64,000 nt of DNA from Loripinus fragilis (lineage: Eukaryota > Mollusca > Bivalvia > Lucinida > Lucinidae): the NCBI GenBank assembly GCA_964019695.1, contig OZ026517.1:53065672-53129671 (forward strand), given 5' to 3'. Position numbers and translations under genes: made by a program. The notes below the pieces were generated by a model. The model saw only the letters and a program-made list of their open reading frames with translations. It was not told the DNA's origin and searched no databases. Of the stretch, positions 21,005 to 32,014 are shown one piece after another; the stretch's first letter is position 1, and each line of letters begins with the position of its first letter.

Positions 21005-21700
21005 CCAAGTTTACATCTATTTATTTATTTTTTTATTCATATACATTATTTAATGAGGGTAAAACACATTTAGCTAATATAAAACTATTCTACAATGTGG
21101 CCCTCAGTAACAAACGCAACATATATACAAAAACATTCACATTACATACATAGATGATAAAACCTATACTACCATAAGCACAGTCTGTAATGAAGTGATC
21201 AGCATGTATAATAGAGGAGTGTCAAGCTTCTGAATTCAGGCGACGGAGAATCACTGCTCAGTGGTGCAGATTCAGCAGATGGATGCAAAAAGACAACGAG
21301 TTTGGGTGCAACCCTAGCCTGGTCCCTAGCCTGATCATTTGGTATATAAAAAGGCAACACACAGTGGAAGGGCGTATTAAACTGAAACATTTGAATCTAT
21401 GCATTCAGTTAAGAATAAAATTGACTATTGATATAGTCACGAAGTATCACAGCAAACTACAATGTATTTTTTAACATGGATTTGATCCTGTCTTTATTTA
21501 TAACTTGTTAAAGATGATGCTCGGAATCGAATTCCACAGTTTGGGTGCTGTATACCAATATAACCTATTAAACAAGGAGGAGCGAGACCTTGGCACAGCT
21601 AAAGCACCATTGACCGACGATCGCAGTGTACGATTATGGGTTTCAGCCACTGGCTTCAATAAATCCTTGATATACTGGGGTGTCGAAGTGTTCATGGCTT
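21005..21700 (-). pseudogene. LINE 3' end: reverse-transcriptase tail and 3' UTR
   Basis: On the - strand 21695-21498 encodes 65 aa. It starts MNTSTPQYIKDLLKPVAETH, then has R-T-L-R-S-S and VPRSR, and ends in W-Y-T-A-P-K-L-W-N-S-I-P. This is the classic carboxy end of Jockey/CR1/Rex1-type non-LTR polyproteins (pattern TPxYLxDLL...RxLRSS...VPRS...APxLWNSLP). The 3' UTR runs to about 21015 and ends in an ATGAATAAAAAAATAAATAAATA-like simple tail, typical of LINE 3' ends. The coding sequence is 5'-truncated, as expected for LINE insertions. Confidence 0.7.
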
Positions 21701-21994
21701 AAAGCCTTTGTATATACGCAAATAAGGGTTTGTATTTTAATCGTTTTACTATGAGGCCGACCATGATGCATATCACCACAATCTTCCTAAGGCCATGTGG
21801 ATCGTCGATAGGAATAATCGATTCAACAAGTGAATTGTAAGATATCTGATGAGATCATCCAGTCATGGCATTACCTACGTGCTCTGAAATACTACCTGGT
21901 GCACCACTGAAACAAAATCCTAGTGATTATGGTCATCATCTGATTGAAGAAGAGCAAGTTGGCTAGGTTTAGTTTTCTTGGTGTATGCTAACTG

Positions 21995-22492
21995 CAGGGG
22001 CGGATCCAGAACTTCTGGAAAGGGGTTCATATGAACAGAACAGAACAGATGTTTATTTGAAAATTCCAAAAGGCATTAAAATTAATGCTACGAGGATAAA
22101 CAACATAATACAACACTATGTACAAACATGGTAGTAGACGGTGTAGTAATTAAATGTAGCAGAATATGCAAAAAACACAAGTATTTTGTTTCAGTGGTGG
22201 AGAAGGTTATGAATGCTAATGTTGGCAAGCCCGTAAAATAAGGCTGCATGATAAAAAATGTGTTGTTTTTTGTTTGTTTTGTTTTTATTTTTCACAGAAG
22301 ACATATGTATTAAGGTGTGTGTGTGTGGGTGGTCGCTTTGCTGATTTTATATCATTTTTCTTAAATATCCAATGAAAACGAAATATTTGGTCTCACTGAG
22401 ACCAAATTATTTCATTTTCATAGGATATTTTAAAACGGGGGACGGGGAGGGGCTCAAGCGAACCCCCATGGCCCCGTCTGGATCCGCCACTG
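21995..22492. mobile_element. MITE with CAGNGGCGGATCCAG termini, interrupted
   Basis: The left end CAGGGGCGGATCCAG and the right end CTGGATCCGCCACTG are inverted repeats. An insertion beginning at about 22031 with GAACAGAACAGAACAGATG and TTTATTTG looks like the 3' tail of a - strand LINE and extends to roughly 22200. The inner right part contains a CCTATGAAAATG/CATTTTCATAGG-like fold (22370-22430). No clear target duplication was found. Confidence 0.55.
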
Positions 22493-22847
22493 TTAGTTGT
22501 TGATTAGCTCCTAACAGGAGCGTTGCTCTTCCTCAGGATAACATAGATTGGCTTTGAACATTGAGGCATTTCGAGATCTTTTTAGAAACTTACCTTCTCA
22601 ACAGTGCAAGTTGATTTAACACAATATTGAGTAAAAGGGTTTCGATTAATTTGCAGAGAATAATCGTCGGAAATCATAAAAACTGCGGATAATAGTATCA
22701 CTACCGTGTTTCTGGTAACTCGTCACTATGATATAGATAGTGTCGAAGAGTTATTAGCATTAATGTAGATAATAGAGCTGTACTTTCTCGAAAATATTGT
22801 CAAGTAAACTGTCATTTGTGTGTAAATATTGGATATGATATGTTATT
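22493..22847. promoter_or_regulatory. 5' flank of the esterase gene
   Basis: This 355-bp stretch separates the MITE at 21995-22492 from the esterase start codon. It is A+T-rich, and no convincing TATA box or initiator can be singled out. An in-frame TGA at 22836-22838, three codons before the ATG, limits upstream extension unless an intron intervenes. Its role as promoter or 5' UTR is inferred from position only. Confidence 0.35.
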
Positions 22848-24439
22848 ATGGGATATTTTCATTCAACTGTCGATTCAATATTTTTTGCTTTAACAGCAGT
22901 ACTCGTGTCTGCAAAACTGTTCGATTCGGAGTTAGTAAAAGTAAAAGTGACATCGAGAGCAGGGACGTTTGTTGGGTTAAAGAAAACGGTATTACTAGAC
23001 GGAATTAACCACGAGGTGAAACAATTTCTTGGCATACCATATGCCGAAGCTCCATTCAAAGAGCTAAGGTTCTCAAAACCAGTAGCCAAGAAACGCATCT
23101 CTAGTGTTTACGATGCCACTTACCACCGTGCAATGTGTCCTCAAGGAGAACCGGAAATTATCCCACTGGACAAGTTTACAATATCTGAGAACTGCCTGAT
23201 GTTGAATATATACGTGCCAGTAAATAGTTCCAAAAACGAGGTTTCTCATCCCGTGATAATTTATATCCACGGAGGAGGGTTCACCACAGGTGGTTCAAAT
23301 CTCTACTCAGGTGACGTTTTAAGCGCGTATAGTGGCGTCATTGTGGTAACGATAAACTACAGACTTTCTATATTCGGATTCTTATCGACCGGAGATACCT
23401 CTGCACCAGGAAACTATGGCCTTTGGGACCAACACTTGGCAATAAAATGGGTTCACGAAAACATTGCTGCTTTTAATGGGGACCCAAGCCGAGTGACCCT
23501 CTTGGGACAGTCAGCTGGTCCTGAGTCTGCTATCTACCAAGCTCTGTATCCCGGAAATAAGGGGCTTTTCAAAAGAGTTATAGCGGAAAGTGGAACACCA
23601 ATAGATATTGCAACAGAAAGCAAGGATAAAAGTGATGAATATATCAACTATGCTGCAGCTGTCCTGCATACAGACTGTTCACTTCTGGCACCAAAAGAAG
23701 TCGTTTCCTGTCTCCGTAACAAGACCTCACGTGAAATAATGTCCAATCTGGCTACGTCTCTGTTCCAGGTTTCATTCTCTCCTGTAATTGATGGCGACTT
23801 TATTGCAGCAGATCCAAAAATGATGTTAACTTTAGGGAATTCCAGTTATAGTGCTGTTAGGGATTTATTTTCCTCAATAGACTTTGTAATTGGTGGAAAC
23901 AACATGGATGGGGCATCATATATGACCTTCTTATGGAAAAACTCGCTGTTGGTTTCTGACGTAGAACAATTTCATGTTCAAAAAGCAGCTTACGTTGACA
24001 GAGTTTTGCCAAAAGTTTTTCACCATATATACGACATGGATCCCCCGGACAATGCCATTGCTATGATAGAAGCTCGGTACACGGATATTACTGCGCCTGA
24101 TGACAGTATTAAACTGCGTGACATGCTTCTTGAATTATCTACAGACTATGCCTTTACCGTTCCGATTCTTAAAACAGCGAATATACACGCAAATCTCGCC
24201 ACGGAAGCTTCCACGTTTGTATATGAATTCACTTCTAGGTCATCTCTTACGTTTGGTAGATATTCTACGCCCAAGTGGGTGAAGGGTGCTAGTCATGGAG
24301 AGGAGACTGGGTTGGTGTTCGGGTTTTCGAGGGCTATGTTGGATGCTCTGAATGTCAGCAAGGAATATTCACCGACCAGAGAAGAGTGGGAATTGTCAAA
24401 GAAAGTTATGACACTCTGGAGTAACTTCGCTAAAACAGG
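22848..24439 (+). CDS. Carboxylesterase/cholinesterase-family enzyme, exon 1 (catalytic domain)
   Basis: This exon encodes the first 530 residues plus two bases of codon 531 of a 656-aa type-B carboxylesterase (alpha/beta hydrolase) completed by the exon at 34376. Such enzymes hydrolyse carboxylic esters. Residues 1-22 form a secretory signal. QFLGIPYAEAPF (59-70) is the family N-terminal motif. HGGGF (141-145) forms the oxyanion hole. GQSAG (220-224) holds the nucleophile Ser222. His483 lies in ASHGEE. The third triad position is Asp354 (NNMDG), where most relatives have Glu. Cys97/Cys116 and Cys277/Cys288 match the two usual disulfides. N-glycosylation sequons lie at 126, 291, 331 and 502. 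The start is chosen for the signal peptide, an A at -3 and G at +4, and an upstream in-frame stop. The exon ends FAKTG at ACAGG/GTGAGT; the TGA at 24441 is intronic. One uninterrupted 1.6-kb catalytic exon is unusual for the family. The substrate cannot be told. Confidence 0.92.
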
Positions 24440-24814
24440 GTGAGTTGATTAGCATTGATTAGGGTACCCTGCCGAAAGGGCTATTCGAGGCATGGTGTAC
24501 AATTGACTAGCTTTGCGTCCTCTGGAACAAACATATACATACGCACTCACGCACAATCTTTGCGGGGCCAGAAACGCATGCACTTAAATTAAACAGACAC
24601 AGCAAGATTGGGTCTGATCCCAAGAAATATTACCTAATACTACCTACCACTAGCACTAATTATCTAATATAAGATACGCAAATTCAGTAAAAAAGTAAAG
24701 TAAAAAGTAAGTGAATATGACCCGGAAATGCCACAATCACACTACAGACCCACCCATAGTACCGTGAGGAAGAGACATAGAACACCAACAGTCACATTAC
24801 ACCAAATGACAATT

Positions 24815-25085
24815 AAAGTAAGGCAACCAGCTCTCTCTTCTCCAGGGAGATTATTGCAAAGCTAGAAACCAATAACTGCACAACAAACCAAGTACCAAAC
24901 ACTAAACCCACACACAACAATGAGAACAACAATAAATGAACACAAAATTTCAACTGCTCATAAAAAATAAAATACCGACAAATGAAGAAGTTTCTTGCTG
25001 TAAATCTCTCAATTGTTGTATTTATCGTGCTTATAAATGTTAAAATGTCAGCAATGGTTGGCATTTTAACATTTATGAGCAAGAT
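24815..25085 (-). repeat. Dispersed repeat with terminal hairpin
   Basis: AACCAGCTCTCTCTTCTCC on the + strand is the complement of GGAAGAGAGAGCTGGTTGC, found at 28858 and, as GGAAGAGAGAGCCAGCTAG, at 48720. At 25028-25080 a hairpin with arms GCTTATAAATGTTAAAATG / CATTTTAACATTTATGAGC closes the segment. The same type of hairpin occurs in the tandem repeat at 35.5 and 35.9 kb. Confidence 0.5.
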
Positions 25086-25469
25086 AAATTTCGTGCTCAG
25101 CTGATTTTTGAAAGGGAAAAAGTTTTATAACCTCGAGGCCAGACCTTGAACTCATAGCTAAACTCATTCTACCCCATCGGAAGGTTTTAAGAGTTATCTG
25201 CCCATTATTCTATATAAAGAGCACAAAGTGTGCTTGACAACAAATACCAACACATAAAAGTTTAAACTCCTGCAGGTTACATATTTTCAAAATATCTGCA
25301 TTGTGACTTGTGATTTTTAGTCTAAATGCATTGCCTTGTTTTCTAAACGGTTTTGAAAAAAAAAAAAAAAACAGAATAAATTGAACAAATATTTAACAGA
25401 GAGGGCTCACTTTATTTGGCTTGTAATGATAAAAAGCATTTTTTTTTACTTCTGAACAACCTAAACGAT

Positions 25470-26420
25470 ATAAGTTGTGGTCATGCCAGAAAGTGTGTGA
25501 TGCTCTCCATTATCTTTTGGACAATATATTTATAAGATTTGACTCGAAATTATATAGACATATTGTAGGTATTCCAATGGGCACTAATTGTGCTCCTTTT
25601 GTTGCAGATTTGTTTTGTTATTAGAGAAACTTCATGTTGTCTCTGTCAGAAAATAATCAAAATGATATTATTGAAGCTTTTAACTCCACCTCCAGATATT
25701 TATATATATGACTTAGGCTACTTAATATTGATAATCCTTATTTTGAACAAATGGTAGGTCAGATATATCCTGCTGAACTTCAGTTAAATTGATACTGAAG
25801 CTCCGTTTTTGGACTTGAACTAGTCCATAACAAATGGCATAGTTTCTTCTAAAATTTATGATAAACGGGATGAATTTAATTTTGAATTCTAACACACCTC
25901 GCCTATAGAGCCAACAGTAACAAACTGTGATTTATCGGACAATAATTCACAGCTAACGTGTGTGATAACTGACGTCACTGGAAAATGACGTCATTCATGG
26001 TGTTAGACGGTCTAACGTCGTTTTTACGATTGAAAGACGTTACAATTACATGTACACGTATGCGACGTAGTCTAAGTATTAGCGGGAGTTCTTCAGTGCA
26101 ATGGCGGAAAGTTGGAAGAAGCTGAAGACTTCGAATATGTTTTCGTCGTTTATTGTGTGTTAGTCAGTTGTGTCGGTCAGTTGTACGAAGATAAATCACT
26201 CGCGCTGCGCGCTCGTGATTTGATCTTCTATACAACTGACCTCCAAACAGTGAATTATTACTCAACAATTCACTGCTGGAGCTGATCTATTTCTTAAATA
26301 TAGAGCACATTTTCCATTTATTGATGGGGATGTTCCTCGCTCCCCTTTCTATGGTGTATTTATTTCTCAGCTTATTCGTTTTTGCAAGAGTGTGTTCTAA
26401 TGTTGATGAATTCAACAACA
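25470..26420 (+). pseudogene. Reverse-transcriptase element, 5' part (disrupted, + strand)
   Basis: Translation gives VGIPMGTNCAPFVADLF, then SRYLY at the catalytic YLDD position, followed by DNPYFEQMVGQIYPAELQLN, as in the - strand copy at 26958-27870. Stops and frameshifts are numerous, and the catalytic box is damaged by a short TATATATGACTTAG insertion. About 400 bp (25895-26305) interrupt the coding region. It resumes with FPFIDGDVPRSPFYGVYISQ up to NVDEFNNK, where the - strand element is inserted. The family resembles Penelope-like or similar invertebrate reverse transcriptases; the clade is uncertain. Confidence 0.65.
25895..26305. mobile_element. Insertion inside the + strand reverse transcriptase
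   Basis: The coding homology stops after a K-I-Y-D-K-R-D-E-F motif and resumes about 410 bp later, so this block is an insertion. It contains a GC-rich palindrome (AAATCACTCGCGCTGCGCG, then CTCGTGATTTGATC) at about 26183-26225. AATAATTCACAG-like words near both ends suggest short inverted ends. The type is not identified. Confidence 0.45.
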
Positions 26421-27900
26421 AAGTAAGTAAGGGTGCAAAGATCAGGAATCGATACAATCAAGCACCACACCTGACCCAGGATACCGATGAGGAAGTGACA
26501 AACTCACAGTCAGACACCACAAATGAGAGCCAAGAGGTCAGCCCTTTCCCAGCAGGTGACCACAAAGCACATATAAACAGACGCGCACAAAGACATAGCA
26601 AACACAAGACAGAACAAAAACATAAAAGATCCACAAAAGAAGTACCGCCTTTGAACGGTCAGTAAAATATTTTACTGGAGGGCTTAAACCGGTTTAACGG
26701 CGCCAACCTCACCCTTAATTCAGATGTGGATCAAAACACAAAGATATTTGGTTTGCATGAAAGACCCCTAACTTATCAATGCATCATCTCCTAAAACATA
26801 TAAATCAAGATATAACAAGGAGATAAAGCAAAGATAAGGACTCAACAGTAAATAAAACTGAATACCGGAGCGAAAGAAATCCAACAGGTAAACACCGGTG
26901 GGCCCGACAAACAGCCAAAAGCATCAGGCCCCTTCCATCTCATCAATAGATAAGTCTTTAAGTCGGAACCATCATAGAGTCTGAAGTCCGACCTACCGGC
27001 GTGCAATTAAAGAGGAAAGCAAAGTTGCCAACCGTGATTGGGTTGACCACCAAGCATGCAGTCTGTTGTAATACATTAATGTTATAGCCAATCTTTTTAT
27101 AATGGGAAATTATTTTAATGAACTGCGCTGAAAAATTATTAGAGCCAACAATCTTCTTCAATTTATACTCCAAGTCACCATAGAAATCAGGTTCCGAAAG
27201 TCCCTGGCGCAAGAGAGATTTAAGCCCAACTTGGAATTTAGAAATCAAATCATAGTATCGTCTATAAAATTTTGAAAATGTTTTGCGAAGTTTATGATAC
27301 CGATAGCCTTGTTTAAGAAGTTTCTGAGTTAACAATTTATTGCGAGTGTTGAAGTCAGCAACATAGCTAGATGCTCTAGCAAAATGAATGAGTTAAGAGA
27401 TATAGACTCCATAGGATGTAGAACGAGGAACATCAACATATAAAAATGGAAAATTGACAATTTCAAAATCAAAGTCGTCACGTTTATCATAAGTTTTGAT
27501 AGAAACAATATCATTAGAAATTGACAAATGCAAGTCCAAAAATGCGGCTTCGGTATCAGAGGCATTGGCTTTATTCAGTTGGAGCTCTGAAGGGTATATT
27601 TGACTAACCATATTGTCAAAATAAACATTATTAATATTTAAAATATCGTCCAAATATCTTGATGTAGTGTTAAACGCATCAATTACATCAGCCTGCTTAT
27701 CATCAGAAACAGACATTATAAAGTCCCTCTCATAACAAAACAGGAATAAATCTGCAACCAGGGGAGGGGGTGGGGGCACAATTAGTGCCCATAGGAATCC
27801 CAACTACTTGTCTATACAGCTTGGTGCCAAATCGAATAAATGTTGTCCAACAAAAAAGTCAGCACATCACATTCATTTTGACATGACCATGCATGATATT
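26421..27900 (-). pseudogene. Reverse-transcriptase element inserted in opposite orientation
   Basis: On the - strand, coding runs from about 27870 to 26958. The GTNCAP-type motif (frameshifted to ALIVPPPPP near 27780) is followed by VADLFLFCYERDF, the catalytic box SRYLDDILN, then LQLNKANASDTEAAFLDLHL and KTYDKRDDFDF. A frameshift around 27330-27400 separates this from the 125-aa frame 27335-26958 (LLKQGYRYHKLRKTF to VNPITVGN and TPVGRTSDSM). The 3' untranslated end occupies 26957-26421 and is the repeat also seen at 18820 and 42740. It sits inside the + strand element of the same family, whose coding resumes at about 27905. The YLDD box is intact but the frame is broken. Confidence 0.7.
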
Positions 27901-27904
27901 TTTT

Positions 27905-28580
27905 AGGTTTTTCTGAAGTAAAAAATGCACTTATTTTTAACTGCTTAGTTATCAAAACAAGGTTGTAGATATAATAAAATTCGAAAAGTATTTTCTAAAT
28001 TCTACCACAGACACTCAGAGCTAATCGTTAAATACAACCTTGGATTAAAACTCTTCTGCAACAAGGCATATCAGAACCTTTATTTTATGGTGATTAATTT
28101 AAAAAATTCGAAAGAATTTTTGGAAAACCTAATTTTAGTGATCAATTCAAAAAGATTTCAAACGTTATACAAAGGTTGGATATAACTTGGATGTCATGCG
28201 ACAGTCTGCATGCCTGGTTTTAAACCCAATAACGGTTTATAGCTATGGGTTTCTCTTTAATTGCACGACGGTGGGTCAGGCCTCAGACTCTATGACGGAT
28301 CTGACGTAAAGCTTTAATCGGCGGGTTGGTGCCTGATGCTTATCTTTAGCTGGGCCCACCGTGGCTCAACTTGAGATTTTCTTTAGCTCTGACTATCTGT
28401 GAGTCGTGGGCTCTTTTCTTTGTTTTATCACAGTGTGTTTATTTGATAAGAGTGTTTCTCCATGATGATACTGTTAATTTGTTTCCATGTTTTATATATC
28501 AGTTATATGTTCAGAGGGCCATATGGTAGACTGGCCGTCGAGCTAAATATATCACCCTCTTGAAATATTGTATAGATATA
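27905..28580 (+). pseudogene. Reverse-transcriptase element, 3' part (+ strand, resumes after insertion)
   Basis: LSKQGCRYNKIRKVFSKFYH continues exactly where the + strand element broke off at NVDEFNNK; the equivalent - strand copy reads LLKQGYRYHKLRKTFSKFYR. It proceeds through KFERIFGKPNFSDQFKKI to a degraded end. The 3' flank has GGCGGGTTGGTGCCTGATG and CTGGGCCCACCGTGGCTC, then a different tail from the - strand copy. Stops and frameshifts are present. Confidence 0.6.
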
Positions 28581-30792
28581 TAAATAAACAAATAAATACA
28601 TCGCAATAGTAAGAAGGCTTCCATGCGAGCTGAACATTTCTTGTACTTCAACAACAGCAGAATCTAGGGCGAAGATTTGGTACCAGTAAAATGCATTTAA
28701 GTCCCCCGGTGGCTAAGGCTGCTATCCGTTCTAAGGTGTTGGCTCTGTTGTAGTTGACTTGATGTTTATTGTTACTCCCATTGCGGGAGTCTGTAATTGT
28801 TCTATGTTTTGCTGTACGTTACTTTATGTCCATTCTAGTTTTGCAATCATCTTGATGGGGAAGAGAGAGCTGGTTGCTCTGCTTAGTTTGTCTTACTGGT
28901 GTCTCTTGATTTTTGTGTGTCGCTCCAAGTTCTTCGCGATGCCGTAGGTTTGCCTGCAGTTTGTGATTGTGGTATTTCCTCATCATACTCACTTACTATT
29001 TTTGGTGTTGCTGTCTTAGATATAATAAACACGGCCATTACTTGTATAATGACTTTACCAGATGATGGCCTACTGAATGGTACAAAATTATATATTTACA
29101 CGAAATATTGTTAATGCTCTGCCCACTTTTCAAAAGCTATTCCATGGAAATTTTGCTTTTTCCAGTGTGCAAACAGTACATGTATTTCGTTTCAGCATTA
29201 CATCATCCTCATGAAATTTGTGTCCTATTATAGAGGCTTGATAACTGATATCAAACATGAATGGGTGTGTTAATCGGTTGCTGGGATAAAATACTTTCCA
29301 AATGTCACTCGTAGTCATCATCACAAGTAAATCAAACAAATCACAAATAAATATCGCCATTTTCATGGTCATATTATTGATACCAAAGCATATAAAGGCG
29401 GGCCACCATAGACCCGCAAGCGAAACGCCATTCAAATGGTGTTTCACTGGTTGGCTGTTAATGGTATGGCTGGGTTTATTTCATTAGCAATGTCGAAGCT
29501 GTTCATGTTACCAGATGCCTTTAACTTGCCTACAATTTACGAGCATTAGCAGTTGGCAACCATTGCCTACTCGATAATTTAGCGTGAATTGGGCATAACT
29601 ATTCACATACATGTACAAGGGAAATATGGTTCAATGTTAGCAGACCAAGGTCAATCACGACCCATTTTACTAGGATATAGAGACAACCGACTAGACGAGG
29701 CCAGACAAGACTAGTTAGTATAGAACAAATGCTCATGCTACTTTTGTAAACATTTGGTTGGTTTGTGGCCTTACTAATGCAGTTTGCAATATATAGTATC
29801 ACACAGAGATCGGATCAGCAATTGTTGTGCCAGTTGAACCAGCACTGGAAGTTTTGGTCCGTTTCGCCTATTGCAAGAAAACCAACGAAGGCCTAGGCGA
29901 ATCTTTAACAGAGCTTTCGGTTTTCGCAAAAACACAGTAGGGATGTAGATAATTGTGAATGAAGATTCACTTACATAACTGTAGTATTGCACTTCGAATG
30001 GAATACAGTTTTTCGTTTTTAAACTTTTACATGAAAATAACTTCACACTGAGAGTTTGCATGGTCATAGAAATAGCAAAGCCCTAACTGGATTTAAATTT
30101 AGGCGGAGAATGCTATCAATCTTAATAATATGATGTCTTGTAAAAATAAATAACTTAGTCTTTGTTGGTATGAAAATACCCTTTCATAACCCATCTTGTA
30201 CTGCCAGTGCAATACACTTGGATAGAGTTCGCATTATCATGCCCATTAGTGATTACAAGCAGACGGTTTTCGTTTTGAAGGCACCAACGGGTATGTTTTA
30301 CAATGAAATCCAAGCTACTTATATATAGGTCTAGGAATAATGGGTTGCTTTTGCATTCACTATCATTTTGTCCATTTCGTTTTGTACATGTGTCTGTATG
30401 TGCGAGCATACAATTAGAAATACGAATAAAATAACAGATGGACGTGCAACACGCAAAAAGCAGCATTTAGTTTTATATTTTAACTATTGCCGTTACTTTA
30501 TACGATCGAAAAATATGCCTGTTGTGCTTACATCAGGCATGTGGGAGTGGTGGGATCAATAAGCAGACTTATTCATTGAATAGCCTGACCAAGGCATCCA
30601 AATGAGAGGGCCTTTATGGCAGTAAGAATATATGTTTGATTTATTTTCATTTATCATCTTTGTGACACGGTTGGAAATAAACAAAATATTGTCGACTAGG
30701 CAGATGAATAGCAACACATACCAATATGCAGCTACATTTAAAATTGCAAGTTGTTTATGTTAGTATATACAAGTCAGTGATCCGTTTACTCA
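28581..30792. other. Intron interior, dispersed repeats only
   Basis: At 28690-28760 a GGTGGCTAAGGCTGCTATCC word recurs as GTGGCTGCGCTTGCTGTCG near 35209. At 28830-28960 lies the GGAAGAGAGAGCTGG repeat (other copies at 24815 and 48700). At 29397-29470 there is a degenerate AAACGCCATTCAAATGGTG palindrome of the MITE family at 10169 and 38794. From 29480 to 30790 nothing was recognised. Confidence 0.45.
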
Positions 30793-31870
30793 AAGACGTC
30801 GCGCACAGTATTGGCGTACAAAACGGGTTTTTGCATTATTTTTCTGTTTAAAGGAACCGATTTTTGATGTTCTGGTCATTTTTTTATTTGAAACTAGAAG
30901 TGTACGTTTGCCTAGCTAAGAGTTTATTGATTCTTAGTTTTTATTTTTCAAAACAGTAAAGGAGAGCTCAAAAACTCAAAATTTGGAGGTAAAACGTATG
31001 TAACTCTGTAACAATAGCGCTGTTGTAGGCTTACGCAAATGCATATTACAACGCCAATTAGACGTCAATTTTTACGGAATTCAGTCTACCTCAAAGCTGA
31101 AACGTTACCGTTCAACGTAATATCCAGTTTGTTGTTTATTTCTCTACAACGACGTCTCGGGAAGTTAAGTTTTGTAAAATAAAATCTGTAACTCGTGACA
31201 AAAAACGCGCGAAAAATACAGGGATGGTCGCTTCGATAAGTAATTATGTAATCTTGATGGCGTTTTATTGACAAAATATTTGTTTGTTTGAAATGTACTT
31301 TTTCCGTTGTGAAAGTTAATTGAAAAATATTTGCATTGCCGCTTTCCATTTAAAAATATTCAGCAAAACCCCAAGTCTTAAAATTTGTTACCAAAACACA
31401 ATTTTCATTAAAATAGATATACGTACTCTTGAGATTTAAGCATAGCTTTAATGTTGACAAGAAGTCTCACTGGAAAATTTTATTTCCACAATGTACTTTG
31501 CTTGCTTACTTAAAAATGCTGTATATGAAGTTTATCCGCCGAAAAATAAAGAAAATGTGAACATTTACCCAAGTCTTAAATTTTGTTACCGGCGGTAAAA
31601 ATGACGTTAAACAACGAAACGTCAAACGAGGCATTGCCGTTCTCAGTTCTGTTGTGTATGCATGTATACTGAGTTAGAAATACTGGTTCTGATGTGTATG
31701 AAATCGAATTTATTGATTTTTGAAAGCAAGACAGGGTTTTCATATATTTTACGTCTCTCCAGAAGCAAGACGTCTAGCTAAATATTAGTAGAAGATGAAA
31801 GAAATTAGCGTCGCGACGTTACAAATAGACGTTACTTTTTGTACGCCAATACCGTGCGCGCCGTCTTAGT
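30793..31870. mobile_element. Inverted-repeat element, 1.08 kb, no transposase
   Basis: The left terminus contains GACGTCGCGCACAGTATTGG followed by CGTACAAAA. The right terminus in reverse complement contains GACGGCGCGCACGGTATTGG followed by CGTACAAAAAG. The interior repeats CCCAAGTCTTAAA...TTGTTACC at about 31370 and 31568. The longest inner frame (87 aa, - strand) has no recognisable domain. The superfamily is not established because no certain target duplication is visible. Confidence 0.6.
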
Positions 31871-32014
31871 ACTAGAAGGCATAAAATATTAAGGATGTTA
31901 AAATTCCAGCCTGTTACCGCCTTTATGAAAACGTATCCAAACTTCAAAAAATATTTGTGATTAGTGTTTTTTGGTTTAAATATTTTTACAAGTATATTTA
32001 AAATTGGCATTTTA

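Noticed and set aside
22859..23270. Open frames on the - strand inside esterase exon 1
   Set aside because: Shadows of the real gene, with no domain character.
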